A program made the translations under genes and the position numbers. A stretch of 64,000 nt of DNA, taken from positions 1,818,133-1,882,132 of the forward strand of contig CM057062.1 of assembly GCA_029945375.1 (NCBI GenBank). The letters run 5' to 3'. Below are positions 33,750-45,160 of this stretch, one piece after another. This stretch comes from Agaricus subrufescens. Lineage: Eukaryota; Basidiomycota; Agaricomycetes; Agaricales; Agaricaceae. Each line of letters begins with the position of its first letter. Positions within the stretch are counted from its first letter, which is position 1. Under the pieces are notes generated by a model that saw only the letters and a list, made by a program, of their open reading frames with translations, was not told the DNA's origin and did no database searches.

Positions 33750-36700
33750 TCATAGGTTATTTGTAGTAGGTCCAAGTCGGAGAGAGGAGCCCGAGAAGTT
33801 CCACGTTCGGTCAAAGGGAGGGAGTTTCTTTGCCTTTTTGTAGTCGATGAGGAGTTCGTTTGCATTTTCAAGTTCTGATTCGGTTAGCCATTCGTTCTTG
33901 TGATGTGGAAAGTTCCTCCATTTCACTTGGAACTCGAGGTGTGCGTCCCTGTTGCGATGGTTGACAATTCCCTCAATTTTGTATTCTTCATGACCGTCTA
34001 CTGTATTCGGAGTTGGGGCTGTGGTGTTTGCTCCATGGGCTTCTGTTTCCTGGTACGCAGTAAGTAGTGTCGCATGGAAAACCGGGTGGATTTTCCAGGT
34101 TGGCGGGAGTTCCAGTTCGTAGGTCAAAGGGGATAGTACTCTTTTGATGGGGAATGGTCCTTCACGTTTCGGTGCCAATTTCTTTGTTGGATAGGCTAAT
34201 CTCAGGTTCCGAGATTCCAACCAAACCCTTTGGCCTTGAACAAAAGGTTTGAAGGTTGATGTGATCCGCCGGGCCATGTGTGCTTGAGCAATTTTGTGCG
34301 CTGCTATAGCTTTGTTTCTTGCACCATCAATGTCTCGTAGTCTCTGTTCAGAGGACTCAATGTTGGGAGTTTCGATGATTGCTGGAATGCCGTGGGGGTT
34401 GACTCCCATCAATAGCTCAAAGGGGGTCTTTTTCCGATCCGAGTGAGTTCTCGAGTTGTGAACGAATTCCATGATGGGAACATGCTTGACCCATTCCGAA
34501 GGGTTGTGAGAGGAATAGATTGATAAGTAGGCGGCAATCTCCTGGTTGAACCTTTCTGTGGTTCCGTCGCTCTGGGGGTGGAAAGCCGTGGAGAAGGCTT
34601 GCTTGACTCCTAGTTGCTTTAGGAGGGCCCTGATCGACTTGGTGGAGAATCGTGGATCGCGATCTGAAATGATTTTGTTTGGGAGGCCAAAACGGGGGAA
34701 GAATTTGGAAATAAAAAGGGTGGCTATTTCCTTGCTGGTTGCCGTCTTGTTGGTTGGGATGAACATAGCTCCTTTCGTGAGTCCATGGTCCACAATGGAC
34801 AAGATAGAGTCATATGTCCTTCCGTCAAAGTCTTTTGAGTGTGGGAGATCCGTGATAAGGTCCATGGAGATCTGGGAGAAGGGGCGGGTGTCAGCAGGGG
34901 CGTCGATGGGATTAAGTGAGGGCTTAGTCGGGTGACGGTTTATCTTGAATTGCTGGCAGACAGCACAGCCACAGATATAATTCCGTATGAAAGTATGCAT
35001 CCCCGGCCAGTATACGTGTTTGCTTGTCAGCCGGAAAGTTTCTTGTTCGCCAGGATGTCCCGCAAGTGGGTTGTCATGGTAGTTCTTCAGGATCTTTTGG
35101 TGCAACCTGAGGTCTTCTGGAATTACCACACGATTGTCGTATAGTAGGAGTGGGCCATTGTCCGTCGGGAGTAGGGAGTACTTGCTGTCCACCATCTCAG
35201 GTTTCTTGTCCAATAGAGCTTGGAGGACCGTTGTGGAAAGTGTGTCGTATTTCGGAGAGTGTGTGATTTCGGTCTGAAGTTCTTTATCAATAACATGGAG
35301 AAAGAGATCTTCCGGGAGCATGACAATGTCTTCATTGTCGCAATCTGTGTCCTCTACATGGTCGGGTCATCTAGATAGAGCATCTGCGGCAGGTAACTTT
35401 GATCCGGCAACATGTTCAATTTGGATATCAAATCGGGTAAGGAACAATTTCCAACGGGCTTGTCTTCTGGATATTTTCTGGGGTTTCTTCCAGTACCCAA
35501 GGTTACAATGATCTGATCGGATGACTGTTTGAAATTTGGAACCTTCCAGATAGTGACGCCATTCCTCAAGAGCCCGAATGATTGCGAGGAGTTCACAATC
35601 ATAAATTTCGTAGTTCCTTTTGGCAGGAGAAAATGATTTCGAATAGAATTGCACCGGGTGTCTATTGCCATTTATATCATTCTGGTACAAAACAGCACCC
35701 GAAGCATATTTTGAGGCGTCGCATTCTACTTCAAAAGGTTTTGTTTGGTCAGGGATGACCAAGACTGGTTTGCTGGTGAAAATTGTTTTGAGTTTTTCAA
35801 AGCTAGTACTGGCAGCGTCGTTCCATTCGAATTTCTTGTTCTTGGACAGGAGATTGTTTAGAGGGCGAGTGATCTCCGCATAACGGTGGATGAAACGTCG
35901 ATAATAGTTTGTGAAGCCAATGAACTTTTGTACATCACGAACTGATTTGGGTGTGGGCCAGTCCGTAATCCCTTTTAGTTTTCCCAGGTCCATTTCTATC
36001 TTATCTGGGGTGATAATGAAGCCGAGGCACTCCAAGCGGGTTTTTTCAAATTTGCATTTTTCTGCTTTCAGGTACAGATCGTGTTTTCAGAGAATCTGGA
36101 GTACTGCCTTGGTGCGTTCATCCAATTCTGCCACCGAGTTCGCATAGATCAGGATATCATCCATATAGATGATAATCCAGTTGCCATCCACAAGCTCGAT
36201 GAATATAGTATTCATCATGTCCTGGAATGTGGCCAGCGAGTTGGTCATACCGAAGAACATTACCATAGGCTCGAAGAGCCCAAATGGCGTACTGAACGCT
36301 GCCTTCCACTGGTCTCCATCGCGAATGCGGACGTTATTATACCCCAGGCAAACATCAAGTTTAGTGAAGTATTTTGCTCCCTTGAGTTTGTCCATGATAT
36401 CCGAAATTAGGGGCAGGGGGTAAGCATTCTTTATAGTGTGATGGTTGAGGTATTGATAGTCTTGACATGGCCGTAGTTTTCCATCTTTCTTGCCTACGAA
36501 GAATAAAGGGCTAGCCATTGGAGATGATGATTTGCGGATGTAGCCCTTTCTTAGGTTTTTGTTGATGAATGATTTTGCTTCAGCTGTTTCCTGCGGGGAC
36601 AATCTATAGGCTTTGAACCGTTTGGGATCAAAGTCGGGTTTGGTCTCAATTTTGTGATCAAACTTGGACGATGGGGGGAACTGTTCCGATTTCTTCTTGT

Positions 36701-37460
36701 CGAAGAGGTCAGCAAATTCTTGGAACTTGGTGGGCAGTTTAAACGGGGCATCTTCAGATTTCTGGCGTTCTTTGGCAAGGTGGGTGGAAGTGGTAGACTT
36801 GTAGAGGAGGTCCACTACCCGGTTCAAGTTGTCGGAGATGGAGGGATCGGGGGTCGAGGGCAATTCATGGTATTCATCAGGGTCTTCATCCCAGTTTTCG
36901 ATGGGCGGTTCGCCAGTTTCAAGTGTGGCCAGGTGATTCAGGGTGATTGAACTTAGGGTGGAAGGTGTAGTTTGCGAGTGCATGAGTTGTCTTGCGATAT
37001 CCTGTGAGCGCCATTTGAAGGTTCAGGCTTTCCAATCGATGTCTGGGTTCTGGTTTTGCAGAAATGGGATGCCGAGGATGATATCTTTAGATGCGAGTTT
37101 GGTGATAAGAGCTGGGGTGTGGCAGGTTCTTCCATCGATGGTAACATTCATTATGGCGTAGTGTATGACTTTTGATTCGTCGGTGGTGGATCCATCTGCA
37201 AATTGGAGGGTGATGGGTTGTTTCAATTTCCACGGTTCTAGTTGGTTGAGTTCGGCAAATTCTTTACTGACAAAGTTTTCTTGCGCTCCTGAGTCGATGA
37301 GCGCAGTGACAGAAATAGACTGGTTAGATTTTGAATTGTGCAGAGTCATAGGGAGAAACAGAAAATTATTTTTTTGAATTTTCGGGATATTTACTACATT
37401 CAGAGACGGGGAGAGTTGGGTTTTGGTAGCCAACTCCGTCGCATTGGTTCCCAACTTCAA
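33750..37460 (-). pseudogene. pol: Gypsy pol: protease, RT, RNase H, integrase, chromodomain, with three TGA stops
   Basis: All segments share one frame. Protease: ALIDSGAQENF and DIILGIPFL (37300-37060). TGA at 37025-37023. RT: RKSSSPMASPLFFVGKKDGK, FTKLDVCLGYNNVRI and the catalytic YMDD (36160). TGA at 36089-36087. The RT thumb and RNase H follow (FEVECDASKYASGAVL, LSPAKRNYEIYDCELLAI) up to DALSR. TGA at 35369-35367. Integrase: HPGEQETF zinc-binding region with CAVCQQFK, core DLITDLP, SDRDPRF and FHPQSDGTTERFNQ. At the C-terminus is a chromodomain (YKIEGIVNH, FQVKWRNFPHHKNEWL). Pol is entered from gag by a probable -1 shift at a run of five T's at the gag stop. Chromodomains steer such elements to particular chromatin (known for chromoviruses). 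Confidence 0.9.
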
Positions 37461-38677
37461 AAATCCGAGAAGGCATTCTTGGCTTCCTCGCGGTGCTCTT
37501 CGGGGATGGCGTTAATGATATTGGATGCCATTTTTGCCATTGTGATGGCATTTACCGCTTTCGACGTAGGTCCTGGCTTTGCGGGAGTTCTGTTGGTGGG
37601 CCTTCGTTGGGTTGATTGAGGGAGAGGTCTTCGCGAGGGAAGCGAATTTGGAGGCCTAGATGCCATGCACGGGTTCCTGTAAAATTGGCAGCGTTGTGGG
37701 CATTCTCGGGCAAAGTGTCCCGGTTGGTGACAGTTCCAGCAGGAATTGTTCAGGAGGCGGGCCTTCTGTCCGGGGGTGAAGATGGCATTTAGTTCCCCAC
37801 TGGTGAATTCATATACTTCATCGTCGTTTTCTTCTGGGTAGTCGATGTAGTCCTCTTCTTCCGATTGTTCTGTAGCATATTCCGCTTCGTAGTAGTCATG
37901 GTAGTTGTCTGCTGGGTAATAGATATTATCAATGTCCATGTCGTCTGGGTTTCTTTGTGGAACGGGGGGTGGTTGGGCGAAGTGAGTAGGCGGTGGGTAG
38001 TAATTGGGTGGAGGTCGGGGTGTAGGGAATCTCCTAGGGGGTAGTGGTCTGTATTTTGGTCGGTAAGAATTGGTTTGTATGCGATCCCTTTCGTTCGCAT
38101 CTTCATGGCGTCGAGCCAGGGTATACCAGCCATCAGCTGTAGTGGGAAGGTCAATGTGCACATTGATTTCATGGGCTATCTTTGGATTGATTGCCCTTCG
38201 ATAGATTTCGATGAGTATACGGTCGTCTGTAATATTAGCCTTTCTAGCCATTTGTTTGAATCGACTATTGAAAATTTCGATGGGAGTATTTCCCTGTTTG
38301 AGATTCTGGAGGCCCACAAGTCCATGGGCTAATTCGTCGAAAGGGGCAAAGCTCTTTCGGAGTTCTTTGCGGAAGTCTTCATAAGAGGGGAGTACAAAGC
38401 CGGTTCCAGCTGCATTGCCATGTCGGTCCTGAGCGTGGGGAATTCCGTTTGCCGAGTTGGTGTATTTTGCCATGAATTCAGCCGCCCAATCATAGGCTTC
38501 TCCGGCTTGCATGGTGCTCAAAATGTACCAAGTTTTGTCATCGTCTGTCGGATAATTGAGCCGGTTGCCATACAGATAGATCTGGCAAGCTTGCATCCAC
38601 TCGTCAAATCTGTTGCGGTCGCCATTGAACGTAGGAGGCTCTTTGAATTTCGGGTTAGGTTGGTGATGCGAGGGTGC
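37457..38677 (-). pseudogene. gag: Gypsy gag, main part (interrupted by Copia 2)
   Basis: Capsid-type sequence (FNGDRNRFDEWMQACQIYLY, YEDFRKELRKSFAPFDELA) is followed by a Pro/Arg stretch, an acidic region and one CCHC knuckle (CWNCHQPGHFAREC, ~37740). It ends at a TGA in a T5 run (37457). The Copia insertion lies five codons after the ATG, which is at 43978-43976 on the other side. Removing the Copia element and one copy of its target site restores the frame: 411 residues from that ATG. Confidence 0.9.
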
Positions 38678-38682
38678 CGGTG

Positions 38683-39055
38683 TATTGAAATGGCTTCGGT
38701 AACGTCTTAACTTCATTTCTATTTTTATGACCTATTCTATTTTTACTTATTCTACATTTCTTTCGCCATCCAACTTTTATCTTCATTCCGACTTCTGCCC
38801 CTCTCTTATAACTATACAGTTTAACCTTTTCTACTATATAGTTTTACTTGTGCCGTTCCATGCCGAGAACTTATATCTACAGCCACCATGTACACACCTC
38901 AGCGGTCAGCTACAACTTCATTGACGCTGAGGTGAGTTTGTCCTGTCTCACAGTTGTCCATACCCAGTTCTCACTTGTACCTAGATTGTATTTCTTTAGG
39001 TGAATATGCTAGCGGTCAGCTACAACTTCGTTGACGCTGAGATTGTATTTCTTTA
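38683..39055 (+). repeat. 5' LTR of Copia element 2
   Basis: A 373-bp repeat, TATTGAAATGG...TTTCTTTA, identical to 43591-43963 but for one base. Its ends are TA...TA rather than TG...CA. It contains a 30-bp direct repeat (38902-38931 and 39012-39041, one mismatch) and two copies of ATTGTATTTCTTTAGG at its end. The primer site follows immediately. Confidence 0.9.
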
Positions 39056-39067
39056 GGTTATGGGCCC
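39056..39067 (+). other. Primer-binding site of Copia element 2 (half-tRNA type)
   Basis: GGTTATGGGCCC directly after the LTR, identical to the site in Copia element 1 and complementary to the anticodon arm of initiator tRNA-Met. Confidence 0.85.
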
Positions 39068-39137
39068 CGGTCTGTGAACCTATATCAACGAAGAAAATTT
39101 TTTGAAACAGCAAAACTGCCTACTTTAACTTTATATC

Positions 39138-42100
39138 ATGTCTAGCACTGGTGGGAGCGCCCCCCCGATTTTCACTGACAGCACCAAGTTCAATGGGATG
39201 AACTGGGTTACTTGGAGAGGATTGATACAGATAGCCGCCGACTTGCGAGGCGTGTCTGGATACCTGGATGGTACCATACCGAATCCTTCCCCACAACCAC
39301 CTACGCCAGCCATACCTACTGCCCCCGCGGCTCCTATTGCCCCCGCGGCCACTACTACCACACCGGCTATCACTTCTACACAAACCCCTGAGACACCATG
39401 GGAATCCACGTCACCCACTCCTGCTGAGTGGAAGGTTCGCAACGCCTGGGCAATGGGTTTACTTATTTATAACACAACCGACCCCCTTGGCCTCGGTATC
39501 AACATTCAAGGTACCGCCGCCGATGCTTGGAAATCCTACACGGACGGTTACCAAGTAGCCTCAGAGGTAGCTTTGGCCAATGCAGAACAAGACCTCAGAA
39601 ACATGTCTTACAGTGATGGTCAGGACTTCGTTGAATTCATATCTAAACTCTGGACCAGATGGTCGAGTGCTACCGCCCTCGGAGCGAAGATCGATGACTC
39701 TGCGTTCAGGATGATCATCCTGAACGCCCTCCCTCGATCTTGGGATTCGATCGTTGCAACTTTATACACCACGCACACCTCTCGCGATGCGATCAACCAA
39801 CTTATGACGCACTGGGCTAGGATCAGCCGTGACCGAGTAATTAATCCCCAGACGGCGACTGCAGCTCTTCGTGCAGAAGGCAATACTGGCAATGCTAACA
39901 ACCAAATGCGTGTATGCAATAATCCGAACTGTAACAGGCGTGGCCATACAATTGAGAATTGTTATTGGCCAGGGGGAGGCAAAGCGGGACAATTCCCTCC
40001 AGGTTTTGGGAAACGTAACAACAAGAGGCAATCGAACAACGGTTCCTCAAGCGCCCAACAAACATCTGCGAACACAGTCAACAAAAGTACGGAACAAGTT
40101 TTCGCTCTGGTCACTCACATTCCCATCGACAATTACTCTTCCGAGGTACCTTCCCAAACAAAACTCCAGCCGTTATCCCAATCTGACTCTATCACGCCCA
40201 CTACCAGGTCGCTCAAATCTGACCTAGTCTTTGGGACGGCTGATATGAGAGATGTGTGGGGGGGATATTCGGGAGATATTACCGCACCTATACCACATTG
40301 CTTAAATGTCCATACTGCCAATAACAAAGCCTCAACTCTTCTTGATTCCAGTGCTAGTGACCACTGCTTCGTGTCCAAAGGATCCTTTTCAGGATACGTG
40401 GCCATATCGCCACCCCGTATCGGAAACTCCGCAGGAAAGGGAGCCACGTTCTCCATTGAGGGGACAGGCACTGCCGAGTTCACTACTGTCATAGATGGCA
40501 CAGTATCGAAAATTTTGATGACAGACGCGCTCCACACTCCTCAACTGAGGTCGAATCTGATATCGGTCTCGAAACTGGTGAACAAGGGCTTGAGCGTGAG
40601 CTTTGAGGGGGACCTAGCGAGAGTAAAGCAGCCGGGTGGAAGGACTGTCCTTACAGCTGTAAGGGAGAATGGTCTGTATGTTGTACCAATGAACAATAAT
40701 GAACATACGCAAGCCAACACCTTCCAATCAAAACGCAAGGTTGTACCATTCGACGTGTGGCATAGACGGTTGGGGCATGCTGGCGCTGATTCTATGAAGG
40801 GGATGGTGAATGGAGGCTTAGTTGATGGTTTGGAAGTCAGCGGACCCACGGAGATGAGAGCTCTCTGCGAAGACTGTATCTTCGGTACACACACCAGCCA
40901 CCCGTTCACGGAATCTACTGCTGGTGAAAAAGACATCTTGGAGCGGGTATACATCGATATTTGGGGGCCGGCTTCGACGCAATCGGCCGGAGGGGCCAGT
41001 TACTTCATGCTCATCGTGGACGGCGCCACGTCATACTGCGCCGTTTACTTCCTAGCTTCTAAGTCGGCAGATTCCACATTGCGCATCTTCAAAGAATTCC
41101 ATACGATGGCAGAGAGGCAGACGGGTAGGAAACCTAAACATGTGCGGGCGGACATGGGTAGGGAGTGGTGTAACGCTGCGTGGGATGAATACGTAAAACG
41201 CTACAGCATTGCGTTGGACTTTACAACGCCCTACGCCCACCAGCAAAATGGCAAGGCCGAGCGCTCCATGCGCACGCTGCTGGACACCGCCCGAACTATG
41301 CTCGCTGACTCCGGCCTACCCCAGAAGTTCTGGGCTGACGCGGTTCAAACGGCAGTCTACACGCGAAATTTCATCCCAACCGCCCGCAACCCCTCCGCTG
41401 TGCCAGCTGGCATGTGGTTCAATTCCCGCCAAGACGTTTTGCATCTGCGGCCATTTGGATCGACCGCATATGCGCACATTCCCCACAAAGTGAGCCCTTC
41501 AAAACTTGCGCCACGGTCGGCCAAGCTGACGCTGTTGGGATACTTTGATCGGTCAGGATATAAATTGGTGGACCGTACCACTGGATCTGTCTACAAGTCA
41601 AGAGACGTGATATTCGAGGAGTCTCCACCGCATTTCAGCACCGATCCCATCATCCGCTTCAGCTCTGACGACCTCACCCCGCAAAACACAGCTATTGCAC
41701 CACGGCCGAAGCTCACCACAAACCTACATCCCCCACCTAATCCTCCTTCCAACACCCCACCACCTTCCCCTGCTGTAGCGTTGAAACAACCAACTGCAAC
41801 CGCAGGTCCCGTTTTACCTCCGTCGACAAGCGGCGTTGAGCCTAGTCGGGACAGCGAGGACGAGGTGTCCGACGCCGTTATGCCTGGGGGAGACCTTCCC
41901 ATCGCCACTCGGAAGCCAAAGAGGGAGACTAGGGCGTCCGCGAGATTGAAGGAGAGCCTTGAGTATTTGAGCTGCCCCACAGCTAGCATGGCGACCACCG
42001 ATCTTGACGATTTCTCGGTCCCCTCCACGTTTCACCAGGCGATGCATCGTCCTGAGCTATGGCTTCAGCTGATGATGAAAGAACTCGCGGTCATGGAAGC

Positions 42101-43562
42101 TAAGGGCGTCTTCAGGCTTGTACCACGTCCACTGGGGAAGAACGTTGTTAAGTCCAAGTGGGTTTTCGCCAACAAGTATAATGACGAAGGGCATATTGTC
42201 GACAGGAAGGCTAGGCTTGTAGCGAAGGGCTTTACTCAAATACTCGGGGAGGATTACGATGAGACGTACGCCTCGGTGGCGCATCTTGAATCGGTACGAA
42301 TGGTCTGCACTATTGCCGCATCACAAGGGCTTCGCTTGTGGCAGGTAGACTTTGTGTCTGCTTTCCTGAACAGCGATAACACGTTTGAAATATACATGGA
42401 GCAACCCCCGGGTTTTGATGAGGGGGGAGATTATGTGTGGCTACTCCTCAAAACCCTCTATGGGACGATGCACGGAGCCCACGATTGGGCGGTTACTCTC
42501 AAACGTGCATACAATGAACACGGCTACCATACCTCGAAGGCAGACCCCCAAGTCAGGTCTAAACTAGTCGACAACGAATTTACAATAACCTCGACTTGGA
42601 CGGATGATATATTGGGGGCATCATCGACCGAAGCGGGGGAGATTAAGGCAAAGGAGGAGTTGAAGAGCAGCTACGAGATCAAGGATCTGGGGATGGCGCG
42701 GTATATTCTAGGGATGAAAATTGAGCGTAGAAATGACGGGAGCATCAAGTTATCCCAATGGGCATACTCGGAACGTGTCTTGGGTCGCTTTAACATGGAT
42801 GAGGCGAAACCCCGATCCACTCCCCTTCCAGCGGGACTAACTCTATCGACCAAAGACTCGCCAATAACAGAGGAAGAGATACTAGATATGAAGGAGGTAC
42901 CATACCGTGAAGCTCTCGGTTCTTTAATGTGGTTGCAGGTGGCAACTAGGCCAGACTTATCATATGCGGTTAACCTCCTTTCCCGTTTCGCTCACAATCC
43001 AGGACGAGCGCACTGGAACGCGCTGAAACATGCCCTTGCTTATCTCAAGAATACCCTCGACTACGGCATCGTATACTATCACAATTCCAATTTACAACCT
43101 TTTGGCTACGTCGATGCCGACTATGCAGGCGACATTGACGCGCGGTGATCAACGGAGGGCCACGTATTTTTTATGGCAGGGGGTCCTGTGTCCTGGGCTA
43201 GTAAACGACAGGAGACTGTGGCGCTATCGACGGTAGAGGCTGAGTATATGGCCTTCACTCGGGCTATCCAACAAGCAATATGGATGGACAAATTCTTAGA
43301 CGAAGTTGGACTGGCCCAGGAGAAACCTACTAACATCTTCGGGGATAACACGGGGGCTATCTCGAATACTCAAAATGACAAGAATCATCGGCGAACAAAA
43401 CATATCGATGTGAAGCATCATTTCATCAAAGAAAAGGTCAACTCTGGCGCTGTTACCTTTAGCTATGTTCCAACTTCGGAGAATCTAGCTGACATATTAA
43501 CGAAGCCATTGGCGAAGGATGCCATTCTGAGATGCTGCACGGAAATGGGGATACGGGGATGA
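39138..43562 (+). pseudogene. Copia element 2 gag-pol, single frame with one TGA and altered protease motif
   Basis: ATG 39138. The gag portion (MNWVTWRGLIQIAADLRG) is followed by CCHC knuckle CNNPNCNRRGHTIENC. The protease site reads LLDSSASDH (Asp at residue 403) where Copia proteases have D-S-G, so the essential Gly is Ser. Integrase: WHRRLGH, CEDCIFG, YIDIWGP, ADMGREW and QQNGKAER. RT: LWQVDFVSAFLNSD and WTDDILG with both catalytic Asp. RNase H begins at YVDADYAGD and is cut by TGA at 43146-43148. The frame then continues without change (STEGHVFF, STVEAEYMAF) to 43562. Gag and pol share one frame, unlike Copia element 1. Confidence 0.95.
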
Positions 43563-43590
43563 TAGACTGCTATAACCGAAGCAGGGGGAG

Positions 43591-43963
43591 TATTGAAATG
43601 GCTTCGGTAACGTCTTAACTTCATTTCTATTTTTATGACCTATTCTATTTTTACTTATTCTACATTTCTTTCGCCATCCAACTTTTATCTTCATTCCGAC
43701 TTCTGCCCCTCTCTTATAACTATACAGTTTAACCTTTTCTACTATATAGTTTTACTTGTGCCGTTCCATGCCGAGAACTTATATCTACAGCCACCATGTA
43801 CACACCTCAGCGGTCAGCTACAACTTCGTTGACGCTGAGGTGAGTTTGTCCTGTCTCACAGTTGTCCATACCCAGTTCTCACTTGTACCTAGATTGTATT
43901 TCTTTAGGTGAATATGCTAGCGGTCAGCTACAACTTCGTTGACGCTGAGATTGTATTTCTTTA
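43591..43963 (+). repeat. 3' LTR of Copia element 2
   Basis: Second copy of the 373-bp repeat, preceded by a purine tract and followed by the target-site copy CGGTG. Confidence 0.9.
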
Positions 43964-44602
43964 CGGTGCCGCTGACATGATAGGTGAATCTGGTTCTGAT
44001 ACGATCGGTGATGGGGAAGGGCTTCGGATTGATACGTCTGGAGATTGCTGGGGGGAAGCGAGGTGTTCCGGATTCGGTGGAAGATCTGGTGATAGGTCTG
44101 GGGGAGGGAGTGTCTGGCCTTCGTTAAGGAAGTTTTCTATGACCAGGGATGGGGGTTCGTCGGGGTTTGCGAATTTAGTTTCGGGGACGAGGGATAAAAA
44201 TCGTCTACCGAAAAATGGTCCAAGTCTGGAAACTGTGGTGAGGATCTGTTGTAGATTGGCGCGTTGGATATAAGTGGTGACTTCTGGTCCGGGTAGTGCT
44301 AAGAATTTCTGTGTAAAGGGGTTAGGTAATGGGAAGTCGGATTCGATAGATGAAGCCGGTGCGGGGTCTTCGTTGGTGGGATTTTCTTCTAGGGCGAAAT
44401 TTTCCAGATTCGTGAGTAGGAGTGGTTGGTCTAATGGGTCAGGGGATTGGGTTCGGAATGAATCTTCCTCCGAGGATCCTGAGTCCGGGGTAGTGATTGG
44501 GGCAACAAATCGAGGAGAAATGGTGAGATTGGAAATTAGAGGTCGGTTAGATTGGGGTTGGTTCGGCTGGTATACGCCTGATATCTGTTCTATAAAAAGA
44601 TA
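43964..44602 (-). pseudogene. gag: Gypsy gag start and ATG-free in-frame extension
   Basis: ATG 43978-43976 begins MSAAP, which continues at 38677. Upstream of it the same frame is open for 208 codons to a TAA at 44605-44603. It encodes a plausible Pro/Ser/Glu-rich peptide with a compact part (TTYIQRANLQQILTTVSRLG, FFGRRFLSLVPETKF). The whole stretch contains no ATG in any frame. It is either the coding start of a longer gag made from a non-AUG codon or a leader kept free of AUGs. Confidence 0.6.
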
Positions 44603-44835
44603 TTAGAACGGAGATGTCGCCTTTGTATTGGAAATTGCGGGGGTGTTATCGTTTGGATAGGTTGCGTGGGGTAGACAATGCGTCGGGAGTGGAGATAGAG
44701 ATTTGAGGCAAGAGTGATTGGCACCGGAAGTCCAGAGAGACCTTGTACCGTTGGTTTAGAGAGTTTTTGGAATGAGAGTGAACAACGGGATCGTCCTAAG
44801 AGGAGTGAAACCGTAGGTTCACGAGGAAAGAGGAG

Positions 44836-44846
44836 ATCTTGGTATT
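44836..44846 (-). other. Putative self-priming site of the Gypsy element
   Basis: One base inside the 5' LTR the minus strand reads AATACCAAGAT. This is perfectly complementary to ATCTTGGTATT inside the LTR (44916-44906), 33 nt downstream of a TATATAA box at 44949-44943, i.e. where the RNA should start. In Tf1 the first 11 nt of the RNA pair with the primer site in this way. Confidence 0.75.
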
Positions 44847-44847
44847 T

Positions 44848-45104
44848 TGTTAACCGCTAAGAGGTTCCCTAAGAGGGCAGCTTCGTAGAGAAGGAGAAAC
44901 AATGTAATACCAAGATGTTCTAACTACAACATAAGTAGACGTTTATATACTATCTTCCTCCTACCATATGGGTTTTGTTAAAGGATCTATAGAGCAGAAC
45001 GAGCAAGAGATAATAAAGCGGAGGAGGAGAGAGTAACAAGAGAAACAGGCGGAGAGGGAATATGAAAAAGAAAAATATTCGGGAGGGGACGTATGGGCAT
45101 AACA
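44848..45104 (-). repeat. 5' LTR of the Gypsy element with TATA box
   Basis: 257 bp, one mismatch to 32174-32430. On the minus strand it carries TATATAAAC at about 44949-44941 and the predicted RNA start at about 44916. Confidence 0.95.
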
Positions 45105-45160
45105 GCTTCTCACATCACAGTCTACGAAAGCGGCCATCTTCTCCAACGCAAACCCGACGA
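45105..45160 (+). pseudogene. Glycogen synthase pseudogene, right fragment
   Basis: Continues the split copy: SHITVYESGHLLQRKPD against [18 protein letters not shown] of the intact gene (51517-51570). Homology stops at about 45160, where the dispersed repeat begins. Confidence 0.85.

Larger units (their letters stand above)
38683..43963 (+). mobile_element. Copia LTR retrotransposon 2, nested in the Gypsy gag gene
   Basis: 5281 bp with 373-bp LTRs and a perfect 5-bp target duplication CGGTG (38678-38682, 43964-43968). LTRs differ at one base, so this is the youngest insertion in the nest. The primer site and the purine-rich tract GCAGGGGGAG (43581-43590) are both in place. One TGA breaks the RNase H end of the single gag-pol frame. 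Confidence 0.95.
32174..45104 (-). mobile_element. Gypsy/Ty3 chromovirus (Tf1/sushi-like, probably self-primed) split by Copia 2
   Basis: LTRs of 257 bp with a single difference. Gene order gag, protease, RT, RNase H, integrase, chromodomain. It lies in the glycogen synthase pseudogene with 5-bp target copies ACTTC (left) and GCTTC (right), one base apart. Without the inserted Copia element and its duplicated 5 bases it is about 7.65 kb. There is an additional ORF region downstream of pol. Three TGA stops interrupt pol. The priming region is complementary to the predicted RNA start rather than to a tRNA. Confidence 0.95.

Noticed and set aside
38678..38716. ATG at 38716 as the Gypsy gag start
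   Set aside because: It lies inside the Copia 2 LTR; the true start is across the insertion at 43978.
43908..44606. Plus-strand ORFs across the Gypsy leader
   Set aside because: They are the reverse of the ATG-free gag leader; absence of certain codons on the minus strand keeps the plus strand open by chance.
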